Shown: in pieces, positions 26,942 through 36,442 of the stretch
Position numbering within the stretch: position 1 is the stretch's first letter
Layout of the letters: every line of letters begins with the position of its first letter
NCBI GenBank assembly: GCA_028279545.1
Contig: JANQNN010000011.1
Coordinates: forward strand, 1-64,000
Direction: 5' to 3'
Origin: Nitrosopumilaceae archaeon
Lineage (GTDB): Archaea; Thermoproteota; Nitrososphaeria; Nitrososphaerales; Nitrosopumilaceae
Length of the DNA: 64,000 bases
Translations under genes and position numbers: made by a program
Notes under the pieces: model-generated
Databases searched by the model: none
What the model was told of the DNA's origin: nothing
What the model saw: only the letters and a program-made list of their open reading frames with translations

Positions 26942-28132
26942 ATGCAAATTGGATTACTTGGTAAAGCCAATGTTGGGAAATCTACATTTTTTTCTGCTGC
27001 GACTGAAACTTCAGTTCCTATAGGAAATTTTCCGTTTACAACAATAGAACCCAATATTGGAGTTGCATTTGTAAAATGTGATTGTGCTTGTAAACATTTT
27101 GGAATTCCACACCAAAACCCTTTATGTGTAAATAAGATTCGTTTTATTCCTGTAAAACTAATTGATGTGGCAGGATTGGTTCCTGGAGCACACGAGGGAA
27201 AGGGTTTAGGAAATCAATTTTTAGATAATGCAAGACAGGCAGAAATTCTTATTCATGTAGTTGACATTGCCGGAACCACCGATATTCAAGGTCAGCCAGT
27301 ACCTATCGGAACACATAATCCACTTGAAGATATTGAATTTGTGCAAGATGAATTTGATCAATGGTTTGTAAGTATTCTTCAAAGAGAGTGGGATAAAATT
27401 AGCAGAGAGATTGATCAAAAAAGAGCAAAACTTACCGATGCTATAACAAAACGTTTTACAGGTTTAGGAATTAAAGACTTTCAAGTATCAGAAGTACTAC
27501 AAAAACAAAATTTAATGTCAAAAAATCCTAAAGAATGGTCTGATTCTGACATTCAATCATTTGTAAAGGAACTTAGAAAAAATACAAAACCGATAATCAT
27601 TGCTGCAAACAAAGCTGATCTTTGCAAGGATTTGGATATTATCAAAAAAATTTCAGATACTGTCGTTGTTCCTTGTAGCGCTGAAACGGAGTTGCTTCTA
27701 AGAAAGGCTTCAAAGGCAGGAATAGTAACGTATTCTCCTGGTGATGAGGACTTTGCAATTGTTGAGGATAAGGAAATTTTACCTCAACAGAAAAAGGCAT
27801 TGGACCTTGTAAAAACAGTTTTTTCAAAAATTAAAACTACAGGCATTCAAAAAATTCTAAATATTGCTATTTTTGATTCGTTAAAATTTATTACTGTATT
27901 TCCAGTAGAGGATGAAACAAGACTAACAAACAAAGACGGGGAAGTATTACCTGATGCAAAACTACTTCCTCAAAATTCTACTGCAAAGGATTTGGCATTT
28001 TTGATTCATGCAGATATTGCCAAAGGATTTTTACATGCCATTGATTGTAAAACGAAACAAAGAATTGGAGGAGATCATATACTAAAAGATGGAGACGTTA
28101 TCAAAATTGTCTCAACACTAAGTAGAGGGTAA
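26942..28132 (+). CDS. OBG/YchF-family redox-type GTPase/ATPase, archaeal
   Basis: The P-loop protein of 396 residues has G1 LLGKANVGKSTFF, G3 DVAGLVPGAHEGKG, G4-like ANKAD and a C-terminal TGS domain (FPVEDETR to IVSTLSRG). A Cys/His-rich insert after switch I (CDCACKHF, PLC) is a potential metal site typical of archaeal members. ATG 26942 is chosen over TTG 26933 because it starts directly at the family N-terminus MQIGLLG. The family is linked to ribosome function and stress. One base separates it from kae1. Confidence 0.85.
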   Translation: MQIGLLGKANVGKSTFFSAATETSVPIGNFPFTTIEPNIGVAFVKCDCACKHFGIPHQNPLCVNKIRFIPVKLIDVAGLVPGAHEGKGLGNQFLDNARQAEILIHVVDIAGTTDIQGQPVPIGTHNPLEDIEFVQDEFDQWFVSILQREWDKISREIDQKRAKLTDAITKRFTGLGIKDFQVSEVLQKQNLMSKNPKEWSDSDIQSFVKELRKNTKPIIIAANKADLCKDLDIIKKISDTVVVPCSAETELLLRKASKAGIVTYSPGDEDFAIVEDKEILPQQKKALDLVKTVFSKIKTTGIQKILNIAIFDSLKFITVFPVEDETRLTNKDGEVLPDAKLLPQNSTAKDLAFLIHADIAKGFLHAIDCKTKQRIGGDHILKDGDVIKIVSTLSRG

Positions 28133-28133
28133 A

Positions 28134-29117
28134 ATGATTGGATTAGGTATTGAAAGTACAGCACACACATTCTCTTGTGCAATTATGGAAAAAAATGGAA
28201 AGAAAGGAAAAATATTATCTGATGTTAGAAAAATTTACCGACCTCCTGGAGGAGAAGGCATTCACCCAAGAGAAGCTTCAAGACACCATATTGAAAATAG
28301 TTCGTCGGTTTTATCTCAATGTCTTCAAGAATCTAAAATCAAAATAAATGATTTGGATATTATATCATATGCTGCCGGGCCAGGACTTGGTCCTTGTTTA
28401 CGTGTAGGAGCAGTTGTTGCACGGTCATTATCATCGTATTATAAAATTCCAATTTATCCTGTAAACCATGCGATAGGACATATTGAGTTAGGCAAGCTTC
28501 TAACAGGTGCAAAAAATCCACTAGTTCTTTTGGTTTCTGGTGGCCATACAATGATACTTGCATTTCTAAATAAACAATGGAGGGTATTTGGTGAAACATT
28601 AGATATTACATTGGGGCAACTTTTAGATCAATTCGGAAGATCAATTGGATTTGCTTCACCTTGTGGAAGAGAAATAGAAAATCTTGCAAATACTTCATCG
28701 ACCTACACTACCTTACCATATTCTGTAAAAGGTAATGATGTTTCTTTTTCAGGGTTGTTATCTGCAACAAAATCAGTTGTGTCTAACAACAAGGCTGATG
28801 CTTGTTTTTCTTTACAAGAAACTGCCTTTGCCATGATAAGTGAGACAGTAGAGCGAGCACTTTCATTTACAGAAAAAAAGGAACTGCTCATTGTAGGTGG
28901 TGTTGCTGCAAACAAAAGATTATCAGAAATGCTAAAAGATGTTTGTAAGCGACATGGGTGCAAATTTTTTGTAACTCCATTAAAATTTTCAGGAGATTGT
29001 GGAAGTCAAATCTGTTGGACGGGTCTGTTAGAAAATCAGGTAAAAAAAGGAGCTTCATTAGAAAAAACGTTTGTTACACAATCGTGGAGATTAGATTCTG
29101 TAGTAGTAAACTATTGA
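28134..29117 (+). CDS. kae1: tRNA t6A synthesis protein Kae1 (KEOPS catalytic subunit)
   Basis: Transfers threonylcarbamoyl to A37 of ANN-decoding tRNAs. The 327-residue ASKHA-fold protein has metal-binding VNHAIGHIE, the glycine-rich LVSGGHTMIL, GGVAANKRL and SGDCGSQICW. It is a stand-alone Kae1, not fused to Bud32 as in some euryarchaea. Cotranscribed with the OBG GTPase (one-base gap); bud32 lies 400 bases further on the same strand with a convergent GRAM gene between them. Confidence 0.94.
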   Translation: MIGLGIESTAHTFSCAIMEKNGKKGKILSDVRKIYRPPGGEGIHPREASRHHIENSSSVLSQCLQESKIKINDLDIISYAAGPGLGPCLRVGAVVARSLSSYYKIPIYPVNHAIGHIELGKLLTGAKNPLVLLVSGGHTMILAFLNKQWRVFGETLDITLGQLLDQFGRSIGFASPCGREIENLANTSSTYTTLPYSVKGNDVSFSGLLSATKSVVSNNKADACFSLQETAFAMISETVERALSFTEKKELLIVGGVAANKRLSEMLKDVCKRHGCKFFVTPLKFSGDCGSQICWTGLLENQVKKGASLEKTFVTQSWRLDSVVVNY

Positions 29118-29437
29118 TTTTTACTATCCTCTATTGCTGCATCGATATTTTTTAACCAGTCTTTGGTATTAAAAACACCAAACTTGAAGGTCTTTTCCTC
29201 ACCATCAATTACAGTAGTAAAACAAACCTTTTTCATTAACCTACCTTCTTTCCAAGTTTTTGCAACATCTTTTAATTCAACATCTAATAACGTGTCTCCA
29301 AATCGTTTTGTAAAATCCATAATTCTAGCGGAGGTTTTGTCAAATGCCAATCTTTTATTGGTTAATGTAAGAATTCCTGAGCCTATACTATCCTCATTAC
29401 AATCCTCTTGTTTTAGCCTCTTTTCTCCTTCCTCCAT
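29111..29437 (-). CDS. Small GRAM/PH-like domain protein
   Basis: The 108-residue protein carries the pattern GILTLTNKRLAFDKT, typical of GRAM-type PH-like domains, followed by beta strands (FGDTLLDVELKDV, KKVCFTTVIDGEEKTFKFGV) and a C-terminal helix. No signal or membrane segment. It lies opposite to and slightly overlaps the end of kae1. Function unknown; such domains bind lipid headgroups or proteins in eukaryotes. Confidence 0.7.
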   Translation of the reverse strand: MEEGEKRLKQEDCNEDSIGSGILTLTNKRLAFDKTSARIMDFTKRFGDTLLDVELKDVAKTWKEGRLMKKVCFTTVIDGEEKTFKFGVFNTKDWLKNIDAAIEDSKNQ

Positions 29438-29516
29438 GAACTACATTCCATATTGGGGCGATTTGTATGTTTATCAATAACTTCTAAATTATCAAAAAGA
29501 TTTTTTTTAAAGTAAG

Positions 29517-30137
29517 ATGAGGCTAGTAAAAAAAGGAGCAGAAGCAGATATCTATCTTACCAAATGGCAGAATTCAATTGCTGTTTTAAAAATAAGAAAA
29601 CCAAAAAGTTACCGGAATCAAATTCTTGATTTTAACTTGAGAAAACAACGGACCATAAAGGAATCTCAAACAATCTCTGAAGTAAAATCCCTTGGAATTC
29701 CTACACCACTTGTCTATTTTGTAAATTTAAAAAAAACATCTATAGTTATGCAGCAAATTCCTGGAAAACCAATTCATGATTTATCAAATTCTAAAATAAT
29801 TTCATTATCAAAACAGATGGGACGTTTGGTAGGCACGCTGCATAAAAATGGAATTATTCATGGTGATTTAACAACATCAAATTTTATTTTAAGCAATGAC
29901 AAGGTCTTTGTTATTGATTTTGGTTTGTCTCAAAAAACCATTAAACCAGAAGATCAAGCAGTAGATTTGAGATTGATTAAAGAGATACTAAATAGTGCAC
30001 ATGCCCCAATAATGAAGGAGTGTTGGAAAAACTTTTTGAGTGGATATAAGTTGGTAGTTGGCACTTCAAAACTTTTACAAATTAAAGATCTAGTTTCCGT
30101 AATTGAAAGTAGAGGTCGTTATGCCACAGTTGTCTGA
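29517..30137 (+). CDS. bud32: KEOPS kinase/ATPase Bud32
   Basis: A small atypical protein kinase of 206 residues: glycine-loop-like KKGAEADIYL, catalytic Lys in AVLKIRKPKSYR, HGDLTTSNFI (catalytic loop) and VIDFGLS (metal-binding DFG). In KEOPS it works as an ATPase that regulates Kae1. ATG start; it overlaps the start of the rdgB gene by 17 bases. Together with Kae1 and Pcc1 in this window, three KEOPS subunits are present; Cgi121 is not seen. Confidence 0.93.
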   Translation: MRLVKKGAEADIYLTKWQNSIAVLKIRKPKSYRNQILDFNLRKQRTIKESQTISEVKSLGIPTPLVYFVNLKKTSIVMQQIPGKPIHDLSNSKIISLSKQMGRLVGTLHKNGIIHGDLTTSNFILSNDKVFVIDFGLSQKTIKPEDQAVDLRLIKEILNSAHAPIMKECWKNFLSGYKLVVGTSKLLQIKDLVSVIESRGRYATVV

Positions 30138-30675
30138 TCTTTTTTTTGCCTCTTCTAATATCAATAAATACAAAGAAGCAAAAAAAATCCTTGATGAATT
30201 TGGAATTAATCTCAAGTTTTTCAAATGTGATCTTTTAGAAATCCAATCAAACTCTCTAAAAGAAATTGCAAAAAATAAAGCTGAACAAGCTTTTCAACAA
30301 TGTAAGAAACCAGTTTTAGTTGAAGACGATGGAATCTTTATCGATTCTCTAAAAGGGTTTCCTGGTCCTTATTCCTCATATGTTTTTAAAACAATTGGAA
30401 ACAAAGGTATCTTAAAACTTGTAAACCAAAATAGAAGAGCTAAATTTGTTTCAATTATTTCTTTTTATGATAAAAAAATTCATGAATCTTTTGAATCCAA
30501 AGTAAATGGAATTATATCTAAAACCGTAAATGGAATTGGTTGGGGTTATGATCCTATTTTCATTCCCAGTAAATCAAAAAGAACATTTGCACAATTAAAA
30601 AATAAAAATGAAATATCTCACAGATACAAATCCTTAAAAAAATTTTCTAGTTGGTATTTGCGTAAGTTTGAATAA
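30121..30675 (+). CDS. rdgB: XTP/dITP diphosphatase (RdgB/HAM1 family)
   Basis: House-cleaning pyrophosphatase that removes deaminated purine nucleotides. The ATG at 30121 gives 184 residues beginning MPQLSDLFFASSNINKYKE, matching the family; a TTG 18 bases earlier is less likely. Hallmarks are ASSNINKYKEA, EDDGIFIDSLKGFPGPYSS and GWGYDPIFIP. It overlaps bud32 at its 5' end and is convergent with the wyosine gene, overlapping it by 29 bases. Confidence 0.9.
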   Translation: MPQLSDLFFASSNINKYKEAKKILDEFGINLKFFKCDLLEIQSNSLKEIAKNKAEQAFQQCKKPVLVEDDGIFIDSLKGFPGPYSSYVFKTIGNKGILKLVNQNRRAKFVSIISFYDKKIHESFESKVNGIISKTVNGIGWGYDPIFIPSKSKRTFAQLKNKNEISHRYKSLKKFSSWYLRKFE

Positions 30676-31672
30676 ATCTCTCGATATTTCGTTTATTATT
30701 TTGTAATACAACAATTCTTGATACATAACTTTCATCCATAATTGAGAAAATTCTACTTTGTTTTACTAACTTTTCACTAAACTTTCTTACTTCTTCCATC
30801 TCTAACATATTTTCATGCTCTAATCTATTTATTGAGCGACCTATGTGCATGTAAGATTTAATTTCAACAAAATGAGGACTAGATTGTTCCAACAATTTTG
30901 CAAATCCTTCAATCATTTCTTCTTGATCATTATAATCTCTAATCAAAGTAATTCGAAGCACAGTTCTTGTATCCAAATCCTTTAACATACTCAAAGTTTT
31001 ATTCCATCTTTCCCAAGAATCATCGTATCTTGGTTGATTTATTCTCAAAAAGGAGTCATAATCTGAAGCATTTGTAGATAAATACAATTGTGTAGGCAAA
31101 GCATTTTCTTGTTTTAATTTTTGAATCATTTCTGGTTCTTGTCCATTTGTTACAAGAAAAATTGATTTTGTTTCCTTTAATGATTTTAAATATTTTATAA
31201 GTTCAGGAAGCTTTGGATACATTGTAGGTTCTCCTGACAGAGAAATAGCATAATGACTAGGTTTTAGTGATTCATCCAATCTTTTCTTATCACTTCTAGA
31301 ATCACCATAGTGTCCCATGATCAATTTCTTTCGTTCTTCCATTAATTTTTCCATTATCTCATAAGGTTCTGAAACATTTTCTGGTTCCATTTTCATAGAT
31401 TCATAAAATTCCATAGGCCTCCAACAATAGACACAGCGATTTTCACAATACATTCCAGCAGGAGAAAATTCCATGCAGCTGTGAGTTTGAATTCCATAAA
31501 ACTTGTGTTTGTAGCAATTCCCTTCATGTTTGAAGGATTTTTTGGTCCAATGACAAAGTCCTACTGTTGAGTGATCAGATACTCCGTACTTTGCCTTTTT
31601 TAGCTGATCAGAGATCATTGGTTTGATTTGAATTAATTGATCTTCTGCTACTATTTCACCAGAGCAACTCAT
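30647..31672 (-). CDS. taw1: 4-demethylwyosine synthase, radical SAM
   Basis: Builds the imG-14 tricyclic base at G37 of tRNA-Phe from N1-methylguanosine and pyruvate. The radical SAM triad is Cys76-x3-Cys80-x2-Cys83 (CENRCVYCW). A second cluster is indicated by Cys40, Cys53 and Cys66, each 12 residues apart, exactly the spacing known in archaeal TYW1. At 341 residues it is the archaeal form without the flavodoxin domain of the eukaryotic enzyme. Monocistronic, ATG start. Confidence 0.93.
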   Translation of the reverse strand: MSCSGEIVAEDQLIQIKPMISDQLKKAKYGVSDHSTVGLCHWTKKSFKHEGNCYKHKFYGIQTHSCMEFSPAGMYCENRCVYCWRPMEFYESMKMEPENVSEPYEIMEKLMEERKKLIMGHYGDSRSDKKRLDESLKPSHYAISLSGEPTMYPKLPELIKYLKSLKETKSIFLVTNGQEPEMIQKLKQENALPTQLYLSTNASDYDSFLRINQPRYDDSWERWNKTLSMLKDLDTRTVLRITLIRDYNDQEEMIEGFAKLLEQSSPHFVEIKSYMHIGRSINRLEHENMLEMEEVRKFSEKLVKQSRIFSIMDESYVSRIVVLQNNKRNIERFIQTYANTN

Positions 31673-31775
31673 AAACCGAAAATCAATTTTGGTTTACTTA
31701 AATTAATCGAGTTTTTTGTAGAATAGACAATTTCTGATCCAATATGATACCGATTTTACTCAATTTGGGAGTGAG

Positions 31776-31784
31776 GTTTAATAA
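31776..31784 (+). promoter_or_regulatory. TATA box for the three-gene TSP3-repeat operon
   Basis: GTTTAATAA, about 30 bases before the TTG at 31811. No comparable box is seen in the 12-base gaps before the second and third genes, so one transcript probably covers all three. Confidence 0.5.
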
Positions 31785-31810
31785 CTGGATCTTCCGGGTA
31801 AATTTGTAAG

Positions 31811-34246
31811 TTGAAGCCAAAGTACTTTGTAGCATTCCTAGTATTGCTTATAGCTACAATCACCAGCGTTCCCTTAAATCCAGCCATTGCGGCCAGTGAT
31901 TTGGATCGGGATGGTATAGCCGATGATATGGATAGCTGTCCCAATATACAAGAAGACTATGAGGGGGCTATTGATGGTTGTCCATCAAATTTTGTCCCAT
32001 GGTATGATGAGGACTATGATGGAATAGAAGACCACTTAGATAAATGCCCAAACGTTAGAGAAAATTATAATCAATATCAAGACTATGATGGGTGTCCTGA
32101 TGACTCTCCAGAAGTTGGAACATCAGTAGCAGACACTGATGAGGATGGATTTATTGACATTGTAGATACCTGTCCTACTCAACCTGAAACCTTTAATGGA
32201 ATTTTAGATAGAGACGGTTGCCCAGATAGTTTTAGCATGTCAAGTGATAGAGACAGAGATGGAATTTTAGATGGAAATGATTCATGTCCATTAAGTGCCG
32301 AAGTCTACAATCTTTTTGAGGATGAAGATGGATGTCCTGACAATGTACTAGACACAGAATTTGTTGATAGTGACAATGATGGAATACAAAATAAAATTGA
32401 TGATTGTCCAAACGAACCAGAAATTTTTAATGGATACCTTGATGCAGATGGTTGTCCTGATGCAATACTAGATTCAGACTTTGTTGATTCTGATGGAGAT
32501 GGAATTGCAGATAGATTTGATATTTGTGCTGACCAACCTGAAACCTTTAATCGATTTGCAGATTATGATGGTTGTCCTGATGAAGTACCACTTGTAATTG
32601 GTGGTACTAACGATTCAGATTTTGATGGAGTTTTTGATCAAGATGATTCTTGTCCAACAGAACCAGAAAGATACAATGGATATGAAGACTTTGATGGTTG
32701 TCCAGACATTCCACCTTATTCAATTGATAGAGATTCAGATTTAGATGGAATCTTAGACAGTGCAGATGATTGTCCAGAGATAAAAGAAATTTATAATTTA
32801 TTCCAAGACGGTGATGGTTGTCCTGATTACGTAAGTTCTGACGGTGCAGCACCTGATACTGATGGTGATGGAATCTTTGATTATTCAGATTTATGTCCAA
32901 CTCAACCAGAAACATTTAATGGATTTTTTGACAGAGATGGATGTCCTGATACTGATCCAAAAACTGATAGAGATGGAGATGGAATAATTGATGCTCTTGA
33001 CGAATGTCCATCTGTTCCAGAAACTTATAACAACTTCCAAGACATGGATGGTTGTCAAGACTTTGCTGATGATCAATATGGTTTTGATTTTGATGGCGAT
33101 GGCATTGGTGATTTGTTTGATAGTTGTGCATTAGAACCTGAAACAGTAAATGGTTTCCAAGATGCAGATGGTTGTCCTGATATTGCAATAGTTGATTCTG
33201 ATAATGATGGTATTCAAGATTCTTCAGACATGTGTCCTTCTGAAGCTGAAACTTGGAATAGATATCTTGACCATGACGGATGTCCAGAACAAGTTCCAGA
33301 TCAAGATACTGACTTTGATGGAATTTTTGACAGCGTAGATCAATGTATCGAAGAACGAGAAAGATACAATGGATTTGAAGATGAAGATGGTTGTCCTGAT
33401 ATTCCTGATTATCTAACAGAGGCTGACTCTGACTTTGATGGCATTTCAAATAATATGGATGAGTGTCCTCTTTATCCAGAAGTTTACAATTTATTTGATG
33501 ACTCTGATGGCTGTCCTGATTCAGTAGTTGATGGACAAAGCAGGGCCGACACTGATGGTGATGGAATTTTTGACTTAATTGATCATTGTCCAAATCAAGC
33601 TGAAACCTATAATGGAATTTTAGATAGGGATGGTTGTCCTGATGATTACATTCCATCAACTGATAGAGATAGAGACGGATTACCTGATGCTATTGATGCA
33701 TGTCCACAAAATCCTGAAACTTACAACAGACACCAAGATTCTGATGGATGTCCAGACATTATTTTAGAATTCTTTGATGTAGATTCTGATAATGATGGAA
33801 TCAATGATCCACTAGATGATTGTCCAATGGAAGCAGAAACCTATAATGGATTTGAAGACTTGGACGGATGCCCAGATGTTGATACTACAATGCCTGATTC
33901 TGATGGCGATGGTGTTGCAGATGTAATGGATCTCTGCCCAGACCAAAAAGAGACTTGGAATAGATATGTAGATTATGATGGTTGTGCCGACATTCTTCCT
34001 TCAGGACTTTCTTCAATGGATTCTGATGGTGATAGAATAATTGATTCACTTGACGAATGTGTTTATGAAAAAGAAACTTGGAATAAATACAATGATCTTG
34101 ATGGCTGTCCTGATATTGTTCCTGAACAATCCAGATACAAACATGACGCAGATCTAGATGATATAATTAATGATAAAGACATGTGTCCTCTCGAACCAGA
34201 AGATTATGATGGAGATCGAGATCATGATGGTTGTCCGGATTCCTAG
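31811..34246 (+). CDS. Secreted thrombospondin type 3-like repeat protein, 20 units (paralogue 1)
   Basis: A protein of 811 residues: TTG start, signal peptide (MKPKYFVAFLVLLIAT, AIAA cleavage), then 20 units of about 40 residues with pattern DxDxDGI-x2-x2-D-x-CP ... E-x-YN ... D-x-DGCPD. Asp positions match calcium-binding TSP3/EF-like loops; two Cys per unit suggest regular disulfides. Units 3-18 repeat with a six-unit period (units 3, 9 and 15 share the DRDGCP ending and PTQPETFNG-like text). Units 1-2 and 19-20 are end caps shared with the next two genes. No membrane anchor or enzyme domain. It probably forms a rigid calcium-loaded extracellular rod; role unknown. Confidence 0.85.
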   Translation: MKPKYFVAFLVLLIATITSVPLNPAIAASDLDRDGIADDMDSCPNIQEDYEGAIDGCPSNFVPWYDEDYDGIEDHLDKCPNVRENYNQYQDYDGCPDDSPEVGTSVADTDEDGFIDIVDTCPTQPETFNGILDRDGCPDSFSMSSDRDRDGILDGNDSCPLSAEVYNLFEDEDGCPDNVLDTEFVDSDNDGIQNKIDDCPNEPEIFNGYLDADGCPDAILDSDFVDSDGDGIADRFDICADQPETFNRFADYDGCPDEVPLVIGGTNDSDFDGVFDQDDSCPTEPERYNGYEDFDGCPDIPPYSIDRDSDLDGILDSADDCPEIKEIYNLFQDGDGCPDYVSSDGAAPDTDGDGIFDYSDLCPTQPETFNGFFDRDGCPDTDPKTDRDGDGIIDALDECPSVPETYNNFQDMDGCQDFADDQYGFDFDGDGIGDLFDSCALEPETVNGFQDADGCPDIAIVDSDNDGIQDSSDMCPSEAETWNRYLDHDGCPEQVPDQDTDFDGIFDSVDQCIEERERYNGFEDEDGCPDIPDYLTEADSDFDGISNNMDECPLYPEVYNLFDDSDGCPDSVVDGQSRADTDGDGIFDLIDHCPNQAETYNGILDRDGCPDDYIPSTDRDRDGLPDAIDACPQNPETYNRHQDSDGCPDIILEFFDVDSDNDGINDPLDDCPMEAETYNGFEDLDGCPDVDTTMPDSDGDGVADVMDLCPDQKETWNRYVDYDGCADILPSGLSSMDSDGDRIIDSLDECVYEKETWNKYNDLDGCPDIVPEQSRYKHDADLDDIINDKDMCPLEPEDYDGDRDHDGCPDS
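32132..34012 (+). repeat. Six-unit super-repeat in TSP3 paralogue 1
   Basis: Equivalent DxDxDG positions start at 32132, 32864 and 33548, giving periods of 732 and 684 bp (244 and 228 codons). Two full blocks and four of six units of a third are present. Confidence 0.7.
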
Positions 34247-34258
34247 GGTTTTTGGAAA

Positions 34259-36430
34259 ATGAAAAACTTCAAAGTTTTAGGGTTTTTACTTTTACTAGTT
34301 TCAGCCATTGGAGTTTTGCAAGGTACTGTATATGCACTTGAAACAAATGATAATGACGATGATGGTTTACCCAACAATGTTGACCTATGTCCTGTTTTGA
34401 AAGAAGATTATAGTCGAGAACATAGACTAAGTATTGATGGATGTCCTGCAGATTTTGTAAATTGGTATGATTGGGATTATGATGGAATAGAAGATCATGT
34501 TGATGACTGTCCCACAATAAAAGAAACCTATAATAGATTTCAAGATGATGATGGATGTCCTGACCTTTTGACAAATGGTGGAGAAAGTAACGTAGACTCT
34601 GATGGTGATGGTATTTTTGATTATTCTGATTTTTGTCCAACTCAACCTGAAACTTTTAATGGAATTTTTGATAATGATGGTTGTCCTGATGAAATTGTAA
34701 ATCTAAAAGATGAAGATTGGGATGGAATTCCTGATAATTTTGATGCATGCCCAGCACTTCCTGAAACTTATAATCAATTCCAAGACACTGATGGTTGCCC
34801 CGATGAGGTTTCTGATGATGGGGAAGTTTTTACTTTTCCAGATACTGACGGTGATGGAATAGAAGACAGATGGGATGCATGCGTTGAAGTACCTGAGAAT
34901 CTAAATGGAATTTTAGACGAGGATGGTTGCCCAGAACTAAAAGGAACTTCTGCTGAGGAACGCTTAGATTCTGATTTTGATTCAATTCCTGATTCAATGG
35001 ATGATTGTATTTTAGAGAGGGAAAACTTTAACAAATTTCAAGATGATGATGGATGTCCCGATGAAGTGGATTATGCCATAGTTGGTGATATAGACAATGA
35101 TGGAATTTTTGATAATGATGATTCTTGTCCATTTAATCCTGAAACCTATAATTTATTTGAAGACCATGATGGATGTCCTGATTTAGTTGCAGATGACAGA
35201 GTAATTGCAGATACTGATGGCGATGGCATTCAAGACAACTTAGATTTGTGTCCTACACAACCAGAACTTTTCAATAACTATCAAGACACTGATGGCTGTC
35301 CTGAAAGCTCTGTTTTTGAAAACGATGCTGATAGAGATGGAATTATTGATAGTTCAGATGATTGTCCACTGGTGCCCGAAGTCTACAATCACTTTGAAGA
35401 CACTGATGGCTGTCCTGATTCTGCAGTAGATGAACTTCCAATTTTTGAATTTGCAGATACTGATGGTGATGGAATTCAAGACAGATGGGATGCATGCATT
35501 GATGAACCTGAGAACATTAATGAAATTTTAGACTTTGATGGTTGTCCTGAAGTTTCAGGAGTAGTTGGTACTCAATTTAGTGATTCAGATTATGATGGAA
35601 TCCCAGATTATCTTGATCAATGCCCAACAATTGGTGAGAGATACAATAAATTCCAAGATGACGATGGCTGTCCTGATGTTGTTGAAATTCTAGTGTTTGG
35701 AGATTCAGATAATGATGGAATTATGGATGCAGATGATGAATGTCCACTAGTAAAAGAAACTTACAATAGATATTTGGACTCTGATGGTTGTCCTGATAAT
35801 GTAATTGATGGTAAGGATGTTGCAGATACTGACGGTGATGGCATACTTGATAATTCTGACTTGTGTCCAACTCAACCAGAAACCTTGAACAATCATCAAG
35901 ACCAAGATGGCTGTCCAGATGATTTCTTATCCAATATTGATAGCGACAACGATGGTATTATTGATGGTCTAGATAGTTGTCCAGGCCAACCTGAAACTTA
36001 TAATAAATTTGAAGATACCGATGGTTGTCCTGATAACGTTTCAGAAGAATTACCAGTTTACCAGTTCCCAGATGCTGATGGTGATGGAATTGAAGACAGA
36101 AAAGATCAATGTATTTTATTGCCAGAAACCTTCAATGATTATACTGATTGGGATGGATGCCCTGATTCTGTAATAGCAAAATCCAGTATTTCACCAAGAG
36201 TAGACTCTGATGGTGATGGATATTATGATGCAATAGATGAGTGTCCAACAAGTCCTGAAGATTGGAACAAATATGATGATCACGACGGTTGTCCTGATAT
36301 TTTCCCAGAACAAAAGCGATTTATTCACGATTATGATTTGGATGACATTATAAACGATAAAGACTCTTGTGTAAATGAACCAGAGGACTATGATGGTGAT
36401 AGAGATGAAGATGGATGTCCGGATCCTTAA
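34259..36430 (+). CDS. Secreted thrombospondin type 3-like repeat protein, 17 units (paralogue 2)
   Basis: A protein of 723 residues, ATG start 12 bases after the stop of paralogue 1, with signal peptide MKNFKVLGFLLLLVSAIG and VYALE cleavage region. It contains 17 calcium-type DxDxDG...CP...DGCPD units: two N-terminal caps (SIDGCPADF, then DWDYDGIEDH), three single units, two complete five-unit blocks and two C-terminal caps (SPEDWNKYDDHDGC and HDYDLDDIINDKDSC). Unit types A-E recur in fixed order. Exported and soluble; no anchor. The architecture equals paralogue 3 minus two blocks. Confidence 0.85.
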   Translation: MKNFKVLGFLLLLVSAIGVLQGTVYALETNDNDDDGLPNNVDLCPVLKEDYSREHRLSIDGCPADFVNWYDWDYDGIEDHVDDCPTIKETYNRFQDDDGCPDLLTNGGESNVDSDGDGIFDYSDFCPTQPETFNGIFDNDGCPDEIVNLKDEDWDGIPDNFDACPALPETYNQFQDTDGCPDEVSDDGEVFTFPDTDGDGIEDRWDACVEVPENLNGILDEDGCPELKGTSAEERLDSDFDSIPDSMDDCILERENFNKFQDDDGCPDEVDYAIVGDIDNDGIFDNDDSCPFNPETYNLFEDHDGCPDLVADDRVIADTDGDGIQDNLDLCPTQPELFNNYQDTDGCPESSVFENDADRDGIIDSSDDCPLVPEVYNHFEDTDGCPDSAVDELPIFEFADTDGDGIQDRWDACIDEPENINEILDFDGCPEVSGVVGTQFSDSDYDGIPDYLDQCPTIGERYNKFQDDDGCPDVVEILVFGDSDNDGIMDADDECPLVKETYNRYLDSDGCPDNVIDGKDVADTDGDGILDNSDLCPTQPETLNNHQDQDGCPDDFLSNIDSDNDGIIDGLDSCPGQPETYNKFEDTDGCPDNVSEELPVYQFPDADGDGIEDRKDQCILLPETFNDYTDWDGCPDSVIAKSSISPRVDSDGDGYYDAIDECPTSPEDWNKYDDHDGCPDIFPEQKRFIHDYDLDDIINDKDSCVNEPEDYDGDRDEDGCPDP
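34967..36196 (+). repeat. Five-unit super-repeat in TSP3 paralogue 2 (two copies)
   Basis: A-unit starts at 34967 and 35582, exactly 615 bp (205 codons) apart; the second copy ends near 36196. Unit order A-B-C-D-E is identical to paralogue 3. Confidence 0.75.
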
Positions 36431-36442
36431 GGAAGTGACTAG

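Noticed and set aside
32607-33659. Long minus-strand frames across the TSP3-repeat genes
   Set aside because: They result from the periodic GAT/TGT codons of the repeats; His/Gln/Leu-rich nonsense, also present in the sister genes at the same phase.
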